The position numbers and the translations under genes are program-made. The notes below the pieces were generated by a model, which was given only the letters and a program-made list of their open reading frames with translations, was not told the DNA's origin and made no database searches. From Bacteroidales bacterium (GTDB taxonomy: Bacteria; Bacteroidota; Bacteroidia; Bacteroidales; UBA1715): a stretch of 42,583 bases of DNA. The stretch covers positions 1-42,583 of the forward strand of contig JAKSUA010000021.1 in NCBI GenBank assembly GCA_024409235.1, written 5' to 3'. Shown one piece after another: positions 17,390-27,019 of this stretch (its first letter is position 1; each line of letters begins with the position of its first letter).

Positions 17390-18559
17390 TCAATCTTCTC
17401 CAGTTTCTCCTTTTTTCATTTCCGAAAGTAGGTAATAAGCATTATCTCTTGCCAAAAATTGCGGAATCTGGCAAGGGAAAATAACTTCAGTTGTATCATT
17501 TTCTGTTTGTCCTTTTGTAATTTCAATTGGATGAAAAATCCAATCTTCATTGTTTCTTTCGAAACTGAAAATATACGATTTACCATCTTCATCAACAATT
17601 CCTTCTTCGTGTAAGGCGTATTTTTTAATTTTTGACGACATAACTTTTCCCTGAACGTACATTCCTGTGATTAATCCATCTTTTTTGTCAAGTATTTTTG
17701 CACGTACATGGATTGTTTTTGTGTCATTGGTGAATTGTTTTCCAATAGAAAATATTTCAGCATGGAACTTTCTTTCTGGCAATGATGATGGATTGAATTC
17801 GATAGTTTGTCCAACTTCTATTTGGGCAAGGTCTTTTTCGTATGCAAGAAAATCAACAAACAGGTTTTCTGAGTTTACTATGTGGAACATTGATTGTTGA
17901 GGATCTGAATATTGACCAATTTCCACATTGATTTGCTCTATAGTTCCGTTTATAGGACTTTTTATTGGAATATTCATGATTGTTTTTCCTTTTCGTACAA
18001 TTGTTGTATCAATTCCGAGTAATATGAGTTGTGCTGCGGATGAGCTTATGTCACCCAACAGGGAATTGTATTCAGATTGAATTTGTTGGAATTCTTTGCC
18101 TGAACAGGCGTTGTTTTCGTATAATTTTTTCTGTCGTTGGAATTCTTGGTTAACAAACAAAAATCTTGCACAGGCATTGCAGTATTTGTTTTGTAATTCA
18201 ATTAAATCGGGGTGTGAAATGTGTGCAATAACTTGTCCCTGACGAACTTCCTGACCTTCGTGAACAAGAATATTGGAAACGTTCGCACCAATGTAGGAAG
18301 TAATTGAAGCTTCGCTTTGTGGCATTGTTTCAATGGAACCATTTAAGGAAATATGCCCGGTGAAATTATGTTCTAAAACTGTTCCGATGTGGATGTTTAG
18401 CGATTTAACTTGTTCGTCTGTAAGAATAACGTCGGTCATTCCCGTTTCTTCTATTTCTTCGTTTTCGATTGATTCTTCTTGCTTTGAGGATGTTGTTTCC
18501 TTGCATGATGAAAAACATACTAAAGAAATTATTGAGAGAGTAAACAATAACTTTTTCAT
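17390..18559 (-). CDS. CusB/CzcB-like RND efflux periplasmic adaptor lipoprotein
   Basis: This 389-residue membrane fusion protein begins with a lipoprotein signal peptide ending in the lipobox FSSC, so it is probably anchored to a membrane by lipid. The biotinyl-lipoyl-like half-motifs ANVSNILVHEGQEVRQGQVI (about 90-110) and IKSPINGTIEQINVEIGQYS (about 200-220) flank a helical hairpin, followed by beta-barrel and membrane-proximal domains. It bridges the inner-membrane RND pump and the outer-membrane channel. It is the last gene of the operon, 10 bases after the pump-channel fusion. The metal (Cu/Ag versus Zn/Co/Cd/Ni) is not clear, as no Met-rich copper-binding N-terminus is seen. Confidence 0.88.
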   Translation of the reverse strand: MKKLLFTLSIISLVCFSSCKETTSSKQEESIENEEIEETGMTDVILTDEQVKSLNIHIGTVLEHNFTGHISLNGSIETMPQSEASITSYIGANVSNILVHEGQEVRQGQVIAHISHPDLIELQNKYCNACARFLFVNQEFQRQKKLYENNACSGKEFQQIQSEYNSLLGDISSSAAQLILLGIDTTIVRKGKTIMNIPIKSPINGTIEQINVEIGQYSDPQQSMFHIVNSENLFVDFLAYEKDLAQIEVGQTIEFNPSSLPERKFHAEIFSIGKQFTNDTKTIHVRAKILDKKDGLITGMYVQGKVMSSKIKKYALHEEGIVDEDGKSYIFSFERNNEDWIFHPIEITKGQTENDTTEVIFPCQIPQFLARDNAYYLLSEMKKGETGED

Positions 18560-18569
18560 ACTTATGATT

Positions 18570-21500
18570 TTAATAAAAGTAAATTAAATTGAAAGTTGCT
18601 ATTAAAAGTTCCTGATAAGTGTCTAAATAATCAATTTCTGTTTGTGAGACATTTCTCATATTTTGAATGAATTCAATGTAGTCGATGGCACCTTCTTTAA
18701 ATGCTGTCACTGCTATTTTCTTTTGTTCTTCGTTCATTGGTAAAATTGTATTGCAGTAATAATCAAAGGTTTCTTTTTGTTTCTTGTATTCTGTTTGAAG
18801 TGCATTGAATTCGGATTGAGCAGTTATTTCTTGTTGCAGAGTATTGAGCTCGGCTATGTCGTGGTTGATTTTGCTGCTTTTTGTTTTTCCTGAAAGGGCA
18901 CCCATAAACAAATATCCGCTTATTCCAATCTGATATGAATGGAATCCGTTGTTTCCGCCAACTTTCTGACTTCCATATTCAACAAAAAGTTGAGGATAAT
19001 ATTGTGAATTGTCCACTTTCGTTTGTGCTTCGGATAGTTTTCCTTGTTCCTTACTGAGTAAAACAGAAGAAAAAGCGTGTTGCATTTCATTTGAATCCAA
19101 CGGTGTTAGGGAAAAATCATCATCAACGCAGAATGTTTCATTTTCACCTATCCATTTGTTGAGGTTTTGAAGTGTAAGTTTATAATTGTCTTCCGCTTGT
19201 TTTTTTAACATGCAGATATGTTTCGCCTGATTTGATGTGGTAAGATATTCCAAATAGGAAATTGCCTGCGTTTCATATCGTAGTTTTGATAAGTTTTCTA
19301 CATCTTTGAAAAGGCTGTCAAGAGTTTCTATTGCGGCTAATTTCTGTTTAGAAATAAAACATTTTGCGTAGTCAGCACTTACATTCTTTTTAAGCTCTAA
19401 TTCGGCGATTTGAGCCGTTATTGTCGAAATATTAATCATTGAATTTTGGTAATTACTTTTGGCGCCAATTCCTGCCAAATCAATATTTTGACGAACACTT
19501 ATAAGTGTATATGTAGGATCTCCGTTTTTCCCAATTTCTTCTCCTTCGGTGCTTATTTCTGTTGTACCGATATTCCATGCAGTTTTTTTCAGAGCTTTAG
19601 AACTTTCTATTTCTTTTAATGCCGCCTGATATGAAGGATAGTAATTCATTGATTTTTCTATAGCGGATTCTAAAGAAATTGTTTGTTGTGCCGACAATTT
19701 TTGTGGAGATAGGATGCAGCAGATAAAGCCCAAACCTATTAAGGAAGATAGTTTTCCGGTTAAATATATTTTATTTTTTCCCATGAAAGAATATAGAATA
19801 GGGATGATTATCAATGTTAAGATTGTGGCACTGAAAAGACCTCCAATAACTACTGTAGCCAAAGGTCTTTGTACCTCCGCACCGGCAGAATCCGAGATGG
19901 CCATTGGTACAAATCCGAGCATAGCTGCTGTTGCCGTAAGTAATATTGGTCGTAATCGTTCTTTGGTTCCTGTAAAGATGATATCTTCCACTGTGTGTGT
20001 GCCTTCACCTTTGAGAGAATTGAATCTGTTAATAAGCACGAGACCGTTAAGTACTGCTACACCAAATAAAACAATAAATCCAACACCTGCGGAAATTGAA
20101 AACGACATTCCGCGTAGATATAGAAAGAATACGCCTCCAATAGTGGCAAGCGGTACGGCCATATAAATCATAAGGCTTTGTGTGAATGAATTTAATGCAA
20201 AATAAAGCAGTATAAAAATTAGAATAAGTGCAATAGGAAGTACAATTTTCAATCGGTCTTTTGCTTCCTGAAGATTCTGGAATTCGCCTCCGTAGGTAAT
20301 ATGGTATCCTACAGGAAGTTTCAACTCTTCATCCAATTTTTGCTGGATTTCGGATACCAACGATTCTACGTCGCGGCCACGAACATTTATACCAACGTAA
20401 ATTCGTCTTGATGTTTGGTCTCTTGAAATTTGCATTGGTCCTGGTTGATACTGAACGGTTGCAATTTCGTTTAGTGGAATCTGATTTCCATCAGGTGTGT
20501 CTATGTAGAGATTTTTAAGATTGTCGATGTTTTTTCTGTATGATTCATCGAAACGAATCACTAAATCGAATTTCTTTTCTCCATCAAAAATCACTCCTGC
20601 TTTTCCTCCTGCAAAAGCTGAACTTATGTAGGTGTTTACTTTTTCGATATTTAATCCGTATTGTGCAAGTTTAAAGCGGTTGTAGGAAACGGTGATTTGT
20701 GGAAGACCGGCCGTGCGCTCCAAAGAAACGTCGTTTGCTCCGGGGATTTTACTGATAATGGAAACCATCTGTTCTCCTAATTCGTTGAGTTTGTCCAAAT
20801 CTTCTCCGTACAATTTAACGGCAATATCTTCTCTAATACCTGTAAGCAGTTCGTTGAAACGCAGAGCAACTGGTTGTGAAAACGAAAAATTTAGTCCTGG
20901 CAGTGAACTGAGTCTTTCTTCGATTTTTTCGATTAACTCTTCTTTTGTTTTTGCGGAAACCCATTTGCTTTTGTCTTTCTCAAGAATGATAAAGCTGTCG
21001 GTGTAGTCAAATCCCATTGGATCTGTTGGAATATCTGCCACTCCAATACGTGCGCATACAGTTTTTATTTCAGGGAAGCTTTCTAGTAAAACCTTTTCTA
21101 CTTCCTGTTCCCGTTTGATTGTTTCGGAAAGAGAACTTCCTGGTCTAAGAAACGTTTGCATTGCAATATCTCCTTCGTCAAGATCTGGAATGAATTCTCC
21201 TCCCATTTGAGAGAATAGTAGTCCTGTGGAAATGAAAAGAGCAATAGCTATCCCTAAAACAACTTTTTTGTGCTTCAGTGATATTTCAAGAATCGTAGAA
21301 TAAGCGTGTGTAATTTTGTTTGTAAGTATGTATCCGGAATGTTCTAAAAATTTTTCCAAGCGGGCTATAATGCTTTTTTCATTCTTAAAAGGTTTCAAAA
21401 TGAGTGATGATACAACAGGCACGTATGTTAAACAGAGTATTATGGCTCCTAATACCGCAAATGAAAATGTGTATGCCATTGGTTGAAACATCTTTCCACT

Positions 21501-22904
21501 GATTCCGGTTAGGAATAAAATAGGTGTGAATACGATTAAAATGATAAGTTGTCCGAAAAAGGCAGAACTCATCATTGTTGATGCGGATTCAAAACTAATT
21601 TTGTCCATATCGGTCTGGGAAACAATGGTGTTGTTTTTGCGAAGGTATTTTTCTGTTTCGTGAACAATGCCTTCGACAATGATGACTGCACCATCTACTA
21701 TAATTCCAAAATCTATAGCTCCCAAACTCATTAGATTAGCCCATACATCAAAGATTTTCATTAAAATGAAAGCAAATAAAAGTGCAAGTGGAATCACTGA
21801 CGCAGTTATTAATCCACCTCGTAAACTTCCTAATAAAAGAACTAGCACGAAGATTACAATTAATGCTCCTTCAATAAGATTTTTAGCTATTGTGTTCGTT
21901 GTACGGTTTATTAATTCGGAACGGTCTAAAAATGGTTTTATGGTAATGTCTTTGGGTAGTGATTTCTGAACTTCGTTCATTCTTTCCTTAACTGCCGTAA
22001 CAACTTTGTCGGAATTAGCTCCTTTAAGCATGAGAATCATTCCTCCAACAGCTTCGTGCCCGTCCTGAGTAAATGCTCCATAACGAACTTGTGAACCGGC
22101 ATGTACGTTTTCTGCAACATCTCCAACCAGCACAGGAGCGTTGTTGTGAATTTTTATGACAATATTCTTAATGTCGTCGGTTGTTTTAATAAGCCCTTCT
22201 CCCCGTATAAAGTGTGCCATGTGATTTTTTTCTATGTAAGCACCTCCTGTATTAGCATTGTTTATGCGCAAGGCTTCGTAAAGTTCGTTGATGCTTACAT
22301 TCATGGATTTTAGTTTGTCGGGATTTATGGAAACTTCATATTGCTTGATACTGCCTCCGAAAGAGTTGACTTCTACAACTCCAGGAATTAATGCGAGTTG
22401 TCTTTTAACAACCCAGTCTTGTAAAGTCCGTAATTCTTGAGGACTATATTTATTTGTGTCTTTTGGAACTAATGTATATTGAAAGATTTCTCCCAGTCCG
22501 GTAGTGATTGGTCCCATTTCAGGTGAGCCGAATTCTGCCGGAATTTCATTACGGACTTCTTCTAATTTTTCTTGAACCAACTGACGGGGAAGATATGTTC
22601 CCATATCATCGGAAAACACAACGGTAACTACGGACAAACCGAATCTTGAAATAGATCTAATATCCTCAACGCCAGGAAGATTTGACATGGAAAGTTCTAT
22701 TGGATATGTTACAAATTGTTCTATATCGGCGGTCGAAAGATTTTCCGAAACTGTGATTACTTGCACCTGATTATTTGTAATATCTGGTGTAGAATCAACA
22801 TTGATTGAGTTGAGCGAGTATAAACCTCCTGCAATTAATGTAATGACCAATAGCAGGATGGTAAATTTATGTTCTATAGAGAAACGAATTATTTTGCTAA
22901 TCAT
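18570..22904 (-). CDS. CusA/CzcA heavy-metal RND pump fused to TolC-like outer-membrane factor
   Basis: This 1444-residue protein has residues 1-1040 as a complete HME-RND permease: an N-terminal helix, two large periplasmic loops, and DFGIIVDGAVIIVE with Asp398, Asp404 and Glu411 in the exact D-x5-D-x6-E spacing of the CzcA proton relay. Residues 1075-1444 are a TolC/CusC-type outer-membrane factor (ISLESAIEKSMNYYPSYQAA start, long coiled helices, two repeats). Residues 1043-1072 read like a signal peptide: basic residues, the hydrophobic SLIGLGFICCIL, then LSAQ. The fusion type is recurrent in Bacteroidota. It exports metal ions from periplasm or cytoplasm to the outside with the adaptor downstream. 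Confidence 0.92.
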   Translation of the reverse strand: MISKIIRFSIEHKFTILLLVITLIAGGLYSLNSINVDSTPDITNNQVQVITVSENLSTADIEQFVTYPIELSMSNLPGVEDIRSISRFGLSVVTVVFSDDMGTYLPRQLVQEKLEEVRNEIPAEFGSPEMGPITTGLGEIFQYTLVPKDTNKYSPQELRTLQDWVVKRQLALIPGVVEVNSFGGSIKQYEVSINPDKLKSMNVSINELYEALRINNANTGGAYIEKNHMAHFIRGEGLIKTTDDIKNIVIKIHNNAPVLVGDVAENVHAGSQVRYGAFTQDGHEAVGGMILMLKGANSDKVVTAVKERMNEVQKSLPKDITIKPFLDRSELINRTTNTIAKNLIEGALIVIFVLVLLLGSLRGGLITASVIPLALLFAFILMKIFDVWANLMSLGAIDFGIIVDGAVIIVEGIVHETEKYLRKNNTIVSQTDMDKISFESASTMMSSAFFGQLIILIVFTPILFLTGISGKMFQPMAYTFSFAVLGAIILCLTYVPVVSSLILKPFKNEKSIIARLEKFLEHSGYILTNKITHAYSTILEISLKHKKVVLGIAIALFISTGLLFSQMGGEFIPDLDEGDIAMQTFLRPGSSLSETIKREQEVEKVLLESFPEIKTVCARIGVADIPTDPMGFDYTDSFIILEKDKSKWVSAKTKEELIEKIEERLSSLPGLNFSFSQPVALRFNELLTGIREDIAVKLYGEDLDKLNELGEQMVSIISKIPGANDVSLERTAGLPQITVSYNRFKLAQYGLNIEKVNTYISSAFAGGKAGVIFDGEKKFDLVIRFDESYRKNIDNLKNLYIDTPDGNQIPLNEIATVQYQPGPMQISRDQTSRRIYVGINVRGRDVESLVSEIQQKLDEELKLPVGYHITYGGEFQNLQEAKDRLKIVLPIALILIFILLYFALNSFTQSLMIYMAVPLATIGGVFFLYLRGMSFSISAGVGFIVLFGVAVLNGLVLINRFNSLKGEGTHTVEDIIFTGTKERLRPILLTATAAMLGFVPMAISDSAGAEVQRPLATVVIGGLFSATILTLIIIPILYSFMGKNKIYLTGKLSSLIGLGFICCILSPQKLSAQQTISLESAIEKSMNYYPSYQAALKEIESSKALKKTAWNIGTTEISTEGEEIGKNGDPTYTLISVRQNIDLAGIGAKSNYQNSMINISTITAQIAELELKKNVSADYAKCFISKQKLAAIETLDSLFKDVENLSKLRYETQAISYLEYLTTSNQAKHICMLKKQAEDNYKLTLQNLNKWIGENETFCVDDDFSLTPLDSNEMQHAFSSVLLSKEQGKLSEAQTKVDNSQYYPQLFVEYGSQKVGGNNGFHSYQIGISGYLFMGALSGKTKSSKINHDIAELNTLQQEITAQSEFNALQTEYKKQKETFDYYCNTILPMNEEQKKIAVTAFKEGAIDYIEFIQNMRNVSQTEIDYLDTYQELLIATFNLIYFY

Positions 22905-22977
22905 AAGGGTATCATATAAATAAATAGAAAATCATAAGATGTAAATATCGTATGACAAGTGTGATTTCTGTATTAAT

Positions 22978-23382
22978 TTATATGATAGAAGGAGGCGCCC
23001 TTAATTTATCTTTGGAAGGAGTTTTTTCTGAATGTAAAACACAATCTTTCCTATGAGAGATGAATTCTAATGGAAGTTCAACTTCAGCAGAAAGGATAGT
23101 TGCCAATAGAAAAGATTCTACTTGTATGTTTTTAAGAACGCTATCGTTTTCGTTGTCGATGAAAAATGAGTATTGTGATTTTAAAACACAGTTGTCTTCC
23201 GAAGATTCATCATTTGATTCATGATGGTCGGTGTGTTTGTCATTTAGGTTTCCATCAATATCGCATGTTTGTATGGTGAAACAAACTTCTGATAAATGAT
23301 GGTGATGAGGCAAAACACTTGTCAGCAGCAATAAAAGTATTGTTGGCAACAAAATAATGATAGCTGTCTTTTTTTGTCTCAT
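22978..23382 (-). CDS. Small His-rich exported protein of DUF6769 type
   Basis: This 134-residue protein has an N-terminal hydrophobic signal/anchor (residues 8-24, IIILLPTILLLLLTSVL) followed at once by HHHH, then an acidic, His- and Cys-containing middle (DKHTDHHESNDESSEDNC). It resembles the small proteins, named DUF6769 in Bacteroidales, that precede CusA-type pumps. It probably binds metal ions in the periplasm and passes them to, or signals for, the pump. It is the first gene of the efflux operon (73 bases to the pump). The family name is from memory of context and should be treated as provisional. Confidence 0.65.
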   Translation of the reverse strand: MRQKKTAIIILLPTILLLLLTSVLPHHHHLSEVCFTIQTCDIDGNLNDKHTDHHESNDESSEDNCVLKSQYSFFIDNENDSVLKNIQVESFLLATILSAEVELPLEFISHRKDCVLHSEKTPSKDKLRAPPSII

Positions 23383-23415
23383 CGTTGGCTAAAATAAAGA
23401 CTTTTACTTTATGCA

Positions 23416-23446
23416 TTGTAAATTTTGAATCATTTTTTTATTTTTG
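23416..23446 (+). promoter_or_regulatory. Promoter of GH43 gene
   Basis: TTG (23416-23418), 20 bases, then TATTTTTG (23439-23446) match the Bacteroidota consensus. The predicted start of transcription near 23451 lies 14 bases before ATG 23465. The in-frame TTG at 23444 is part of the -7 box and so cannot be the start codon. Confidence 0.65.
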
Positions 23447-23464
23447 TTACAAACAATCAAATTT

Positions 23465-24946
23465 ATGAAAAAACAAGTTTATAATCCGTATCTTCCTTTG
23501 AACGAATATGTTCCTGATGGTGAGCCTCATGTGTTTGGTGACAGAGTGTATATTTTTGGCTCTCATGATAAAGAAGGGGGAGAAACTTTCTGTATGTTAG
23601 ATTATGTTTCGTATTCGGCTTCAATCTATGATTTGAAGGATTGGCGTTTTGAGGGTGTTATATATCAGGCAAAACAGGATCCGGATTATAAAAACCGAAA
23701 ATATATGTATGCTCCTGATGTTGTTCGTGGCAACGATGGTAAATATTATTTGTACTATTGTATGTCTGGCGACCGTGGAGTGGGTGGTTATCATGGACCA
23801 ATAAGCGTTGCAGTAAGTGATTCTCCTGCAGGGAAATATGAATATTTAGGTTGTGTAAAATATCCTGATGGAACGCCAATGATGGACTATGTGCCATTTG
23901 ATCCCGCTGTAATAAACGATGACGGGGTAATTCGTGTTTATTATGGAACACAGTATCCGTTTGAAGAGGAGGACGATTTCTTTTCTAACGAAGAAAATAT
24001 TCAAAGTGAAATGGGAATGTTTGGAAAAAACCGTGAGGAAATTCTTGATATGGCTCGGAAAGATAGTGTGATGGGTGCGGTAATGGCTGTTCTAGAAGAT
24101 GATATGCTAACGGTAAAAGTTGCTCCGAAACATATCATCCCATATAAGGTAAAAGGTTCTTCTTTCGAACAACATCCATTTTTCGAGGCAAGTTCTATAC
24201 GCAAGGTGGGTAATATGTACTATTTTGTGTATTCTTCGATGCAGAATCATGAATTATGTTATGCTACAAGTGCTTATCCTGATAAGGATTTTGTGTTTGG
24301 AGGAACAATTGTTTCTAATGGTGATGTAGGTTATAAAGGAAGAACAGAATCGGAGAGATTGAATATGACCGGAACAACACATGGAAGTATAATTTCTTTG
24401 AATGACAAATGGTATGTGTTTTATCACCGCTTGACTCATAAATCCGATTATAGCCGTCAGGCTTGTGCCGAGCAGATTGAAATTCTTTCGGATGGTTCCA
24501 TTCCTCAGGTAGAAATAACATCGTGCGGATTAAATGGAGCTCCGTTGGTTGCAAAGGGATCTTATCCAGCTGTAATTGCGTGTAATATTACTAATGGAAA
24601 TATGCCTCATGGTTCAAATAAAATTTATTCGGAATCGTTCCCTAATGTGAACAATGAAGGCGAAGACCGTTTTATTTCTGAGATATCAAACAAGACTTTG
24701 ATAGGTTATAAATACTTTGATTTTCAAGATAATAAATCTTTGAAAATCATATATAAAGGAAATGCAAAAGGAACTTTGCGTATCTTCCAGGAATTGAATT
24801 CTTCTCCATGTGGTTCTGTAGAAATTACACCGTCAAAAGAATGGCGCGAGGGCTTTTCTAATGTGACGTTTGCAAACGGAACTGCTGCCTTGTATTTCGT
24901 TTTTGAGGGTGAGGGAATATTCGATCTGAAGGATATAATATTCTAG
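23465..24946 (+). CDS. Glycoside hydrolase family 43 (arabinofuranosidase/xylosidase-like), cytoplasmic
   Basis: This 493-residue enzyme has a five-bladed propeller of GH43 type. The catalytic base is in YVPDGEPHVFGDRVYIFGSH (Asp near residue 14), the pKa-modulating Asp in MDYVPFDPAVI, and the acid Glu in FFEASSIRKVGNMYYFVYSS. A C-terminal beta-sandwich of about 130 residues (from about 360) looks like a CBM6-type module. There is no signal peptide, so it acts on imported oligosaccharides. The family cleaves arabinose or xylose side chains of plant polysaccharides; exact specificity is unknown. It is probably cotranscribed with the membrane protein 6 bases downstream. The start follows from the promoter position. 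Confidence 0.85.
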   Translation: MKKQVYNPYLPLNEYVPDGEPHVFGDRVYIFGSHDKEGGETFCMLDYVSYSASIYDLKDWRFEGVIYQAKQDPDYKNRKYMYAPDVVRGNDGKYYLYYCMSGDRGVGGYHGPISVAVSDSPAGKYEYLGCVKYPDGTPMMDYVPFDPAVINDDGVIRVYYGTQYPFEEEDDFFSNEENIQSEMGMFGKNREEILDMARKDSVMGAVMAVLEDDMLTVKVAPKHIIPYKVKGSSFEQHPFFEASSIRKVGNMYYFVYSSMQNHELCYATSAYPDKDFVFGGTIVSNGDVGYKGRTESERLNMTGTTHGSIISLNDKWYVFYHRLTHKSDYSRQACAEQIEILSDGSIPQVEITSCGLNGAPLVAKGSYPAVIACNITNGNMPHGSNKIYSESFPNVNNEGEDRFISEISNKTLIGYKYFDFQDNKSLKIIYKGNAKGTLRIFQELNSSPCGSVEITPSKEWREGFSNVTFANGTAALYFVFEGEGIFDLKDIIF

Positions 24947-24952
24947 AAGTTA

Positions 24953-25696
24953 ATGTCAATTTTTGAAGAATTTATAAAGGCACTTAGTCTTCAAGGGCGT
25001 GCGTTTCGTTTTATCTGTAAAAATGGTTTAGCCTGGACATTTCTGATGCCCGTAGTTGTCTTTATTGTTTTTGGCGTAGCTGGATTTTGGTCGGTTGGCG
25101 AAATTGTCCGCAATGTTTCAGAAATGTATGGTACTGATTATTCACCATTGCTTTTTTCTATTGGATTGGTGATGTTAAAGATTTTATTCTTTATAGTTTT
25201 TGGAGTTTGGGGCGGTTATATTGTGGTAATTCTTATGTCTCCATTCATGGCCTATGTTTCTGAAAAAACAGAACAGATTTTAAATGGGAATGAATATCCT
25301 TTTGACCTCATACAGTTTATAAAAGATACTTTACGTGGAATCTTTATGGCTATTAGGAATTTCTTTGTGGAAATTATTTTAAGTCTATTGGTTTTTGTTT
25401 GTGCATTTATGCCTATTGTTGGATCTGCTATAGTGGTAATAGGTGCTCCTGTTATTTTGTTCTTTGTATCTTCTTACTTTTATGGATTTTCATTTATGGA
25501 TTACACGAATGAGCGCCGTAAACTTTCCGTACGTCAGAGTGTTCGTGTGGTAAGGAGTAGAAAAGGAACAGCCTGCGGGCATGGTTTTATGTTTGTGTTG
25601 TTGCTGTATGTTCCTTTTGTTGGTTCGTTTTTGTCCGCTTTATTTGCAGTGATATCAACGGTGGCTGCAACAATCGATATGGTTGAAGTAAACTAA
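24953..25696 (+). CDS. EI24 domain (CysZ-like) membrane protein
   Basis: This 247-residue protein has about 4-6 hydrophobic helices. The opening FEEFIKALSLQGRAFRFICK, the conserved region IVVILMSPFMAYVSEKTEQI and the later YFYGFSFMDYTNERRKLSVRQS are typical of the EI24/CysZ family. E. coli CysZ is a sulfate transporter, but Bacteroidota members lack functional data and no cysteine-synthesis gene lies nearby. The coding end overlaps the convergent DUF2490 gene by 4 bases, leaving no room for a terminator between them. Confidence 0.8.
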   Translation: MSIFEEFIKALSLQGRAFRFICKNGLAWTFLMPVVVFIVFGVAGFWSVGEIVRNVSEMYGTDYSPLLFSIGLVMLKILFFIVFGVWGGYIVVILMSPFMAYVSEKTEQILNGNEYPFDLIQFIKDTLRGIFMAIRNFFVEIILSLLVFVCAFMPIVGSAIVVIGAPVILFFVSSYFYGFSFMDYTNERRKLSVRQSVRVVRSRKGTACGHGFMFVLLLYVPFVGSFLSALFAVISTVAATIDMVEVN

Positions 25697-26349
25697 AAAC
25701 TTTTACTTAACGAAATTGTTGCAATAGAAATAAACTCATTTGCATCAACTTCGTGGCGGAAAATATATCCTAAATCTAAGTCAAGGTGTTTGCGGAAACC
25801 ATAGGAAACGTTAGCTCCGTATTTTACCGTTTCAATGTGAAATTTGCTTCCAGCTTCTAATGGATGATATGTCTCCACAAAAACAGAAGGTTTTATCTTC
25901 TTTATGCCTGAATAAGTGACTTTAAGTTTGTTCTTGTCAAGAAAAGTTGGAATTAAATCGGAGTTGTTTTTTATATATGTATTTTTCTCAAGATTGAGTT
26001 TTGTTTGAAATCCTATACGGAAATCTCCAAACTTCTTTTTGTAACCAATTGCAGCAGAAATTGTGTGGACAGGGAAATACCCGTTTTTTTTGTATTTGTC
26101 GGCAAATTTGTAACCTGCACTTATAAAAAGCGGCTTAGTAATATTATAAGTTGCATCGATTTCAGCAGAAGCTTGTTTTATTAAAGCTCCTATTTGCTGA
26201 AAGCGCGTTTCTGCCTCAAAATCTATTGATAATTTTTTCGAAATATCAACCGATGTTCCAATCCCAGTCCACACCTGAAAGGAATGTGTCTGGGAAGAAA
26301 CAAAAGTTCCAATAAAACAACAAAATAATATAGAGAAGAGTTTTCTCAT
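25693..26349 (-). CDS. DUF2490 outer-membrane beta-barrel protein
   Basis: This 218-residue protein has a signal peptide (MRKLFSILFCCFIGTFVSSQ), then repeated amphipathic strands, and ends in SLSKSF with a terminal Phe. The start FQVWTGIGTSVDISKKLSID followed by FEAETRF is the DUF2490 signature. Members are predicted outer-membrane barrels of unknown function. It is the last gene of the VTC operon; the start codon abuts the stop of the DUF4956 gene with no spacing, so translational coupling is likely. Confidence 0.8.
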   Translation of the reverse strand: MRKLFSILFCCFIGTFVSSQTHSFQVWTGIGTSVDISKKLSIDFEAETRFQQIGALIKQASAEIDATYNITKPLFISAGYKFADKYKKNGYFPVHTISAAIGYKKKFGDFRIGFQTKLNLEKNTYIKNNSDLIPTFLDKNKLKVTYSGIKKIKPSVFVETYHPLEAGSKFHIETVKYGANVSYGFRKHLDLDLGYIFRHEVDANEFISIATISLSKSF

Positions 26350-26994
26350 TTAAATTTCATGAACATCCGACATGTTGTTTTCGCCGTTGTCTTGTTCGTA
26401 GTAGTAGATTTGAATCCAGGTAGAATCTGTCAAATAATTGATGTCACCAACTTCAAAACGTTCGATTTTTAATCCTGTACGTTTTTCCAAATCAGCTTTT
26501 AATTCATCGTAGTGTTCTGGTTTTACCAATGCGATATTGTCGTATTTCACACGTTTTCTTGATTCGTGTTTTATCATCCATACTTTTTCAAGGAAGAATG
26601 CTACTGTAACAATCACTAAGTTGGTGAATATCAATTCAGCATAGCTAACTTTTTTGTTTGAAAGAGCATTGATTACAGAAACGCCAATAACAAGGAACAG
26701 ATATGTCATTTCTTTTATAGGCATAAGTTCCGTTCTGTAACGGATAATTCCAAAGATTGCAAATAAACCAAGTGCGAATCCAACTTGAATTTTAACGTTT
26801 CCAAGTAGGAAGCAAAGTAGAAATACAATTGTGGAAATTAAAATATATGTGAAAAGGAAATCTCTACGTTTTGTCGATGGATAGTATAAACAACGTGAGA
26901 TTAGGAAAATCACAAGAAAATTGAATACAAAACGAATTATTAGTTCTGCAAATGATGGCACGTCAATAAGTGCAATTCCAAATAGTTCATCCAT
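26350..26994 (-). CDS. DUF4956 membrane protein
   Basis: This 214-residue protein has about five hydrophobic segments in the first 145 residues (for example VFNFLVIFLISRCLYY and LFTYILISTIVFLLCFLLG) and a soluble, charged C-terminal domain of about 70 residues that ends in a ferredoxin-like alternation. The conserved FALGLFAIFGIIRYRTELMP followed by IKEMTYLFLVIG is diagnostic for DUF4956. The family often sits beside VTC polyphosphate polymerase genes, as here (25 bases away). It may form the membrane partner or channel for the polymer; this is inference. Confidence 0.82.
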   Translation of the reverse strand: MDELFGIALIDVPSFAELIIRFVFNFLVIFLISRCLYYPSTKRRDFLFTYILISTIVFLLCFLLGNVKIQVGFALGLFAIFGIIRYRTELMPIKEMTYLFLVIGVSVINALSNKKVSYAELIFTNLVIVTVAFFLEKVWMIKHESRKRVKYDNIALVKPEHYDELKADLEKRTGLKIERFEVGDINYLTDSTWIQIYYYEQDNGENNMSDVHEI

Positions 26995-27019
26995 AATTAG
27001 TTATTTAAGTTTTATTGTT

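Noticed and set aside
19714..20166. 150-codon open frame on the plus strand within the RND pump gene
   Set aside because: It is antisense to a conserved transporter region and has no recognisable domain or start context.
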